From positions 1 to 10,373 of the forward strand of contig PCSU01000028.1 of NCBI GenBank assembly GCA_002771355.1: 10,373 nt of DNA. Direction: 5' to 3'. Of the stretch, positions 6,579 to 10,373 are shown piece by piece. The position numbers and the translations under genes were made by a program. Below the pieces are notes generated by a model, which saw only the letters and a program-made list of their open reading frames with translations, was not told the origin of the DNA and ran no database searches. The DNA is from a candidate division WWE3 bacterium CG22_combo_CG10-13_8_21_14_all_39_12. GTDB taxonomy: Bacteria; Patescibacteriota; 4484-211; GCA-002791395. Position 1 is the first letter of the stretch; each line of letters starts with the position of its first letter.

Positions 6579-7820
6579 CTAAGCCTCAAAACGTTCAGCC
6601 TGCTCAAGTAAGTGATTATATTTTGATACTCGTTCTCCACGATTTGGAGCCCCCCCTTTAAGAAACTTTGCTCCGATAGCAATTGCTAAGTCTACAATAA
6701 ACATGTCATTGGTCTCACCTGACCGATGAGATGCAAAAAGTGAAATACCAGCATCCTTTGCAATCTTGGCAAACTGAAGTGTCTCAGTAACTGTCCCAAC
6801 TTGGTTTGGTTTTATGGTCACACAGTCAACAGCATCAGTTTTAATTGCTTGATATAACCGCTTAACATTGGTTGACGTAATATCATCACCAGTACAAAAC
6901 AAATCAGGGTATTTTTGGTTCAATGAACTAAACCGTTCCCAATCTTCTTCACCATAAGCATCTGAAATACTTAGTATTGGGTAGTCCTTTAAGATCGTAT
7001 CGTAAAAATCTTCAGGAACTTTTGCTCCTGCTATATCAAGTGCATACATTACTTCATTGTGTAAGGCGTAATTCGTTTGCTTAACAGCCTCAACAATGTA
7101 TTCAAGAGGCTTGATACTAGATTCAAGAGAAGGTGCAAATCCACCTTCATCACCGACATTGGTTGATTTACCAGCCTTTTTAAGAATACCTTTAAGAGCA
7201 TGCATTATTTCTGCGCCAGCTCGAATTTTATCAGCCATTCGTTCAATACCCGCTGGAATAACCATATATTCCTCAATGACAATAGTGTTATCAGCATGTG
7301 CCCCACCGTTGATTAGATTAAATGCTGGTATTGGTAAAGCTGGTTTTGTAATATCAGGCGGTAGTTTGATTGCTTCTTCATGAATATCAAGTGCAGGAAC
7401 TTTTATAAAAAGCTCATTAAGTTGTTCATATAACGGGACTGCCTTAAGAAGTGCTGCTGCTTTTGAAACCGCCATCGAAACACCAAGCATAGCATTTGCG
7501 CCCATATGCGCTTTATTAGGAGTGCCATCAAGTTCTAACAAAATTCTATCTATTTGAAACTGTTCTGTTGGGTCTAATTTTTTTAGTCGAGGACTTATTA
7601 TTTGGTTAATATTTGTAACCGCATGGGTGACACCTTTACCAAAATAATAACCAAAGTCTTTATCAAGTAATTCAGTTGCCTCATGTGAGGACCGGGATTT
7701 TCCACTCGGTACAGATGATCTGACAACCGAACCGTCATTTAGTTTTAGATCGACCTGAACGGTTGGCTCGCCTCGTGAATTTAAAATTTGTCTTGCAAAA
7801 AGTTCTTCTATTAAAATCAT
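6579..7820 (-). CDS. eno: Enolase (phosphopyruvate hydratase), divergent
   Basis: Enolase interconverts 2-phosphoglycerate and phosphoenolpyruvate. The 413-residue protein is clearly in the family: NSRGEPTV near the start, LDGTPNKAHMGANAMLGVS, FNLINGGAHADN, NVGDEGGFAP, IKPNQVGTVTET (Lys337), SHRSGET (His365, Arg366, Ser367) and Lys388 before GGAPNRGERVSKYN. Two of the three Mg2+ ligands are present, Asp262 (ALDIAGAK) and Asp312 (CTGDD). The third, Glu in the usual SIED motif, is Ser286 (SISD). The catalytic loop usually SGASTG reads SGKSRSS. About 20 residues are missing between Asp262 and Ser286, and extra residues precede the PIPAFN strand. It may be a working variant, a metal-site-altered enzyme or a repurposed paralogue; sequence alone does not decide. 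It faces the response regulator tail to tail and is divergent from the kinase. No Shine-Dalgarno is seen. Confidence 0.9.
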   Translation of the reverse strand: MILIEELFARQILNSRGEPTVQVDLKLNDGSVVRSSVPSGKSRSSHEATELLDKDFGYYFGKGVTHAVTNINQIISPRLKKLDPTEQFQIDRILLELDGTPNKAHMGANAMLGVSMAVSKAAALLKAVPLYEQLNELFIKVPALDIHEEAIKLPPDITKPALPIPAFNLINGGAHADNTIVIEEYMVIPAGIERMADKIRAGAEIMHALKGILKKAGKSTNVGDEGGFAPSLESSIKPLEYIVEAVKQTNYALHNEVMYALDIAGAKVPEDFYDTILKDYPILSISDAYGEEDWERFSSLNQKYPDLFCTGDDITSTNVKRLYQAIKTDAVDCVTIKPNQVGTVTETLQFAKIAKDAGISLFASHRSGETNDMFIVDLAIAIGAKFLKGGAPNRGERVSKYNHLLEQAERFEA

Positions 7821-7828
7821 ATGTATTT

Positions 7829-7834
7829 ATTATT
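7829..7834 (-). promoter_or_regulatory. Putative -10 element of enolase
   Basis: On the minus strand AATAAT (5 of 6) ends eight bases before the ATG at 7820, the same spacing as the other leaderless-type starts here. No good -35 lies at the right distance. The 50-base interval to the kinase gene is so AT-rich that other hexamers could serve. Confidence 0.35.
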
Positions 7835-7852
7835 TTGTATTATTGGTAAGTC

Positions 7853-7861
7853 TGCTATTAT
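7853..7861 (+). promoter_or_regulatory. Extended -10 promoter of the histidine kinase gene
   Basis: TGCTATTAT matches the extended -10 (TGn) with a 5 of 6 hexamer. The predicted start near 7868 is three bases before the GTG at 7871. It is divergent from the enolase promoter in a 50-base shared interval. Confidence 0.55.
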
Positions 7862-7870
7862 GGTATCAAC

Positions 7871-8992
7871 GTGAGTATTTTTAGTCAATCCACGCCCCAG
7901 AATACTGCTCCCGAGCAGGATGAATACACATACAAACTGCAAGTTGAAAGACTTCGAGCAGTCATGAATAGACTTACTGATCCGATTTTTGCAATTGAAC
8001 CAGATGGCACAATTTTCTTTTTTAGTGAAGGCGCAAGTAATCTAATTAAACAACCCCCAGAGTCAGTAGAGGGTCGTAAGTTTACTCTGATTCTTCCTTT
8101 TGAACCTAAGGAGAATCTCAAGCAACTCTTTACTGATTTTATTGAAAAACGTGTTCGAGTTCACACAGAAATTAAGTTTGAAGATCGTCTTTTTATGGCA
8201 GTTTTATCTCCACTTCTAGAAGCAAACGAACATGGTACTCTCCTGGGGGGATTAATAGAACTTAAGGATTTGAGTGAGAAAAAACGTCTCGAAAAAATGC
8301 AGGTGGATTTTGTTTCAATAATTTCACATGAACTACGCACTCCGATTTCAAGTGTAAAGGGATATCTTAATGTACTGCTTGATGAAGCAACTTATTTAAC
8401 TGACGAACATAAGGAATTCTTAAAACGTGCAAATAGCAGCAATGATCGGCAAGAACAAACTGTTGAACGTCTCCTTGATCTGAGTAATGTTGAACAAGGT
8501 AATATTGAGTTTCATATTTCAAAACTTAATTTAGATAATATCCTGAGAGATGTTGTAAAAACCTGGCATGATGAAGCATATCAAAAAGGATTGCAACTCA
8601 AGTTTATTTACCCAAAATTTGCTATCCCTGCAGTATCTGGTGACGAACAACTCATAAGGCGTGTATTTAACAACTTAATCGGAAATGCTGTGAAATATAC
8701 ACAAAAGGGAAGTATAACCATTAAACTAAGTGATGAGCATTCACATGTAAGTGCGTATGTTGCAGATACCGGTCCTGGCATTCAAAAAGACCTTCAGGAA
8801 AAGGTTTTTGACAAGTTCATCCGCGGTGAAAATACATTGACCGAAAGCACTCAAGGAAGCGGTCTTGGGCTTTACCTTGCCAGAAAATTTGTTGAAATTA
8901 TGGGCGGAACAATTAAACTTGCCTCCGAGGTAGACAAAGGAACAGCATTTAAAGTTACGCTTCCATACTATAAGGGTGGCAATAAAAACTAG
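7871..8992 (+). CDS. Soluble PAS-domain sensor histidine kinase
   Basis: The 373-residue protein is an orthodox HisKA-type kinase without any transmembrane segment or signal peptide, so it should sense an internal signal in the cytoplasm. A PAS domain occupies about residues 25-135 (RLTDPIFAIEPDGTIFFFSE, then FEPKENLKQLF and the LLGGLIELKDLSE end). The HisKA helix has the phospho-accepting His153 in ISHELRTPISS. The ATPase domain shows the N box FNNLIGNAVKYT, the G1 box DTGPGI starting at Asp299, KFIRGENT (F box) and GSGLGL at 329-334. All catalytic motifs are intact. Its ligand is unknown; the PAS segment shows no obvious haem or flavin signature. The likely partner is the receiver protein encoded at 6114. 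The start is GTG, with no Shine-Dalgarno, nine bases after an extended -10. Confidence 0.94.
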   Translation: MSIFSQSTPQNTAPEQDEYTYKLQVERLRAVMNRLTDPIFAIEPDGTIFFFSEGASNLIKQPPESVEGRKFTLILPFEPKENLKQLFTDFIEKRVRVHTEIKFEDRLFMAVLSPLLEANEHGTLLGGLIELKDLSEKKRLEKMQVDFVSIISHELRTPISSVKGYLNVLLDEATYLTDEHKEFLKRANSSNDRQEQTVERLLDLSNVEQGNIEFHISKLNLDNILRDVVKTWHDEAYQKGLQLKFIYPKFAIPAVSGDEQLIRRVFNNLIGNAVKYTQKGSITIKLSDEHSHVSAYVADTGPGIQKDLQEKVFDKFIRGENTLTESTQGSGLGLYLARKFVEIMGGTIKLASEVDKGTAFKVTLPYYKGGNKN

Positions 8993-8995
8993 CAC

Positions 8996-9024
8996 TGGAA
9001 ATATACTACTTGTTAGTAGATAAT
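8996..9024 (+). promoter_or_regulatory. Putative promoter of the DedA gene
   Basis: TGGAAA (8996-9001; 4 of 6), 17 bases, GATAAT (9019-9024; 5 of 6). The -10 ends six bases before GTG 9031, the same geometry as ruvA. A second -10-like TATACT at 9002-9007 is an alternative that would leave a 17-base leader. Confidence 0.4.
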
Positions 9025-9030
9025 CTAAAA

Positions 9031-9678
9031 GTGCTGAGCCATTTTGTCGATACACTTGCAGAATTTGCATTATCACTAATATCTTCAATGGGATATGGAG
9101 GGATCTTTTTAGTTTCATTTGTTGAAAATGTTTTTACGCCTATTCCTTCGGAGGCAGTCTTTCCCTTTGCCGGAATCCTAGTTACGCGAGGAGAATTTGA
9201 ACTTTTTCCTGTTGTTGCAATGGCAACTTTAGGCAGTGTTGCAGGTGCATATGTTTTTTATGCACTTGGCTACATAATGGGCTCAGAGCGATTTAGAGCA
9301 CTGATAATAAAATTTGGACATTACTTTTTTGTATCTGAAAAAGATGTTAATAGGGCAGAAAAGTGGTTCGAAAAATATGAAGACTTAGCAGTACTTATTT
9401 GTAGAGTCGTTCCTCTTGTACGAAGTTTTATTTCAATACCCGCTGGATACGTAAAAATGCCAATTCTTAAATTTACTATACTTACTGCAATTGGTACGTT
9501 TGTTTGGTCGTTATTCTTAGTATATCTTGGCGTTTGGTTTGGCGATTCCTACAAAGACTTGTTGTCATTACTTGATCAATTTCAGACAATTGTTATAATT
9601 GCAATTCTTGCAGGAATAGTGTGGTTTTACGCTGCGAAACTCAAGAGAAAAAAACAAATTGCAGATCCATCTTCATGA
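9031..9678 (+). CDS. DedA-family membrane protein
   Basis: DedA proteins are polytopic inner-membrane proteins of the SNARE-associated/VTT superfamily; several members act as undecaprenyl-phosphate or phospholipid flippases. With the GTG start the protein has 215 residues. The family motifs are present: Glu32 followed by FTPIPSE (Pro39-Ser40-Glu41) in the first re-entrant region, and CRVVPLVRSFISIPAG with Arg125 and Arg131 in the second. Hydrophobic segments cover roughly residues 14-55, 60-80, 120-140, 145-170 and 185-205, and a basic tail (KLKRKKQ) follows the last helix. I preferred GTG 9031 because a -10 hexamer precedes it at the local spacing. TTG 9010 would add seven residues and is the alternative. 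It follows the kinase by 38 bases. Possible substrates link it to cell-wall lipid carrier recycling, but nothing here proves that. Confidence 0.88.
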   Translation: MLSHFVDTLAEFALSLISSMGYGGIFLVSFVENVFTPIPSEAVFPFAGILVTRGEFELFPVVAMATLGSVAGAYVFYALGYIMGSERFRALIIKFGHYFFVSEKDVNRAEKWFEKYEDLAVLICRVVPLVRSFISIPAGYVKMPILKFTILTAIGTFVWSLFLVYLGVWFGDSYKDLLSLLDQFQTIVIIAILAGIVWFYAAKLKRKKQIADPSS

Positions 9679-9696
9679 TACAATCTTTGTGATCTT

Positions 9697-9732
9697 ACCT
9701 GCCCTTTACATCTGAACATTCAAAAAGGAGGT
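9697..9732 (+). promoter_or_regulatory. Shine-Dalgarno with potential masking hairpin before the unknown gene
   Basis: AAAGGAGGT (9724-9732) is a near-ideal Shine-Dalgarno, five bases before ATG 9738. Upstream, ACCT (9697-9700) and CCTTT (9703-9707) are complementary to the whole of it apart from a two-base GC bulge, with a 16-base loop. If the helix forms, the ribosome site is hidden. Base pairing was read by eye; no folding energy was calculated. Confidence 0.5.
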
Positions 9733-9737
9733 TTGTT

Positions 9738-10232
9738 ATGCTACAAACTGTTACGGGACGAGTGCAGTTTTTATATGGATTGTACCCGCATCTTGGCATA
9801 TGGGTAGATTCTAAAAAGCCTTGCGATAGCATTTCAGGCATCGAGGATATTGTTTTGTATGCTCTTGCACATGAGCATGCAGTTGAAAACCGGTTTTGGC
9901 GTATCCGGATTGGATCTTCACTCACGTACCCGCGTGACATGGTACTAGATCTGAGAAACTCACAGAAACCAAGTTTCTCTCTTTACCAGGCACGAACTGA
10001 TGTAATTCTAGGGAGATTCCTACGTCGATGTGTACCTTCGCTGGTGGATATCTCGCGATGGGGATCAGAAATTTCTCAACCATGTTGGGTAGGAGCGAGC
10101 GTGTGGTTTGTGGGCGATTCTGTTGCACAGGTATACGACATGCTAAGGATGCATGATCCGAACAGAAAGTGGAAAAACCGGCAGGTTATCCGTGGAGACC
10201 AAGTAATTTCATACTTTGACCACGCTCAGTAA
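9738..10232 (+). CDS. Unrecognised 164-residue protein
   Basis: I do not recognise this protein. It starts at an ATG five bases after a strong Shine-Dalgarno and ends with TAA, so it is very likely expressed. The sequence is mixed in character, rich in Trp, Tyr, Arg and Ser, with no signal peptide, no transmembrane helix and no nucleotide-binding loop. It has three cysteines (KKPC, RRC, SQPC), a short LYALAHEHAVE segment and a basic stretch near the C-terminus (PNRKWKNRQVIRGD). It reads as a single small soluble domain. The GC content is about 43-48% in four 60-base lines I counted, against about 35-38% in the kinase and response regulator genes, and it uses CGC, CGG and CCG codons more freely. 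That, and its ribosome-binding style, suggest a different origin or expression class from the upstream genes. Confidence 0.8.
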   Translation: MLQTVTGRVQFLYGLYPHLGIWVDSKKPCDSISGIEDIVLYALAHEHAVENRFWRIRIGSSLTYPRDMVLDLRNSQKPSFSLYQARTDVILGRFLRRCVPSLVDISRWGSEISQPCWVGASVWFVGDSVAQVYDMLRMHDPNRKWKNRQVIRGDQVISYFDHAQ

Positions 10233-10255
10233 TTCAATGCTTAACCTAACATTAT

Positions 10256-10287
10256 GGAGAGCGAGGGAATAAAACCTCTTGCTCTCC
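10256..10287 (+). other. Stem-loop in the gap after the unknown gene
   Basis: GGAGAGC (10256-10262) pairs perfectly with GCTCTCC (10281-10287), and the adjoining GAGG (10263-10266) pairs with CCTC (10275-10278) across a TT bulge, leaving an eight-base A-rich loop. No T-run follows, so it is not a standard intrinsic terminator. It could be an attenuator, an mRNA 3'-end stabiliser or a processing site between two genes transcribed together. Confidence 0.55.
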
Positions 10288-10313
10288 TGTAGGAACAAAA
10301 ACGAAGTGCAACA

Positions 10314-10345
10314 CTTTAGGTAGAATTCAGACCTAAAGGAGGTGA
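10314..10345 (+). promoter_or_regulatory. Hairpin overlapping a perfect Shine-Dalgarno
   Basis: CTTTAGGT (10314-10321) and ACCTAAAG (10331-10338) form a perfect eight-base-pair stem with a nine-base loop. The 3' arm shares AAAG with the Shine-Dalgarno AAGGAGGTGA (10336-10345). The ACCT at 10331-10334 can instead pair with AGGT at 10340-10343, so two mutually exclusive structures are possible. This resembles translational control, but it is unproven. Confidence 0.5.
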
Positions 10346-10351
10346 AAAACG

Positions 10352-10373
10352 TTGCAGAAATACAAACATTTAA
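10352..10373 (+). CDS. Start of a downstream gene (cut by the window edge)
   Basis: Only seven codons are visible from TTG 10352 (MQKYKHL), so nothing can be said about function. The call rests on the ten-base perfect Shine-Dalgarno AAGGAGGTGA ending at 10345, whose core lies nine bases before the TTG. A GTG at 10342 opens another frame, but it lies inside the Shine-Dalgarno and is a poorer choice. Same strand as the unknown 164-residue gene, 119 bases downstream of it. Confidence 0.45.

Noticed and set aside
8741..9118. Minus-strand open frame of 125 codons across the kinase and dedA junction
   Set aside because: It covers the conserved ATPase motifs of the kinase and the dedA start in antisense, with no family similarity.
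10342..10373. GTG start for the terminal gene (frame MKNVAEIQTF)
   Set aside because: The GTG is part of the Shine-Dalgarno itself, so it cannot be served by it; TTG 10352 has workable spacing. Only sequence beyond the window can settle the frame.

Overview
The window is AT-rich bacterial DNA (roughly 35-38% GC in the stretches I counted) with compact housekeeping genes, standard stop codons (TAA, TAG and TGA all end genes) and little intergenic space. The combination of a sortase, a complete RuvABC set, a divergent enolase, a short PEP synthase-type enzyme and a soluble PAS histidine kinase would suit a small-genome Patescibacteria/CPR lineage. That placement is inference from gene style; no rRNA is present to settle it.

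Layout. Bases 2-262 are the 3' end of a sortase gene cut by the window edge. Then follow trmD (tRNA m1G37 methyltransferase), ruvB, a minus-strand gene for a tiny and extremely acidic protein, ruvC, ruvA, and a phosphoenolpyruvate synthase gene. Next come a stand-alone receiver-domain response regulator, enolase on the minus strand, a PAS-containing soluble histidine kinase, and a DedA-family membrane protein. The last ~650 bases hold an unrecognised 164-residue gene and the first codons of another gene.

Functional links. RuvA, RuvB and RuvC together form the Holliday-junction branch-migration and resolution machine. PEP synthase and enolase are consecutive steps around phosphoenolpyruvate. 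The kinase and receiver are a plausible two-component pair, although enolase separates them. Sortase and DedA point to envelope work.

Two modes of gene start are visible. Nine housekeeping genes (trmD, ruvB, ruvC, ruvA, ppsA, the response regulator, eno, the kinase, dedA) have a -10-like hexamer ending only 6-12 bases before the start codon, and nearly all lack a Shine-Dalgarno sequence, which predicts leaderless or nearly leaderless mRNAs. Three genes (the acidic protein, the unknown gene at 9738 and the partial gene at 10352) have strong Shine-Dalgarno sequences and real leaders. In the last two, the Shine-Dalgarno sequence lies in a potential hairpin. The most notable protein observation is an enolase in which serine replaces the usual Mg2+-binding glutamate.
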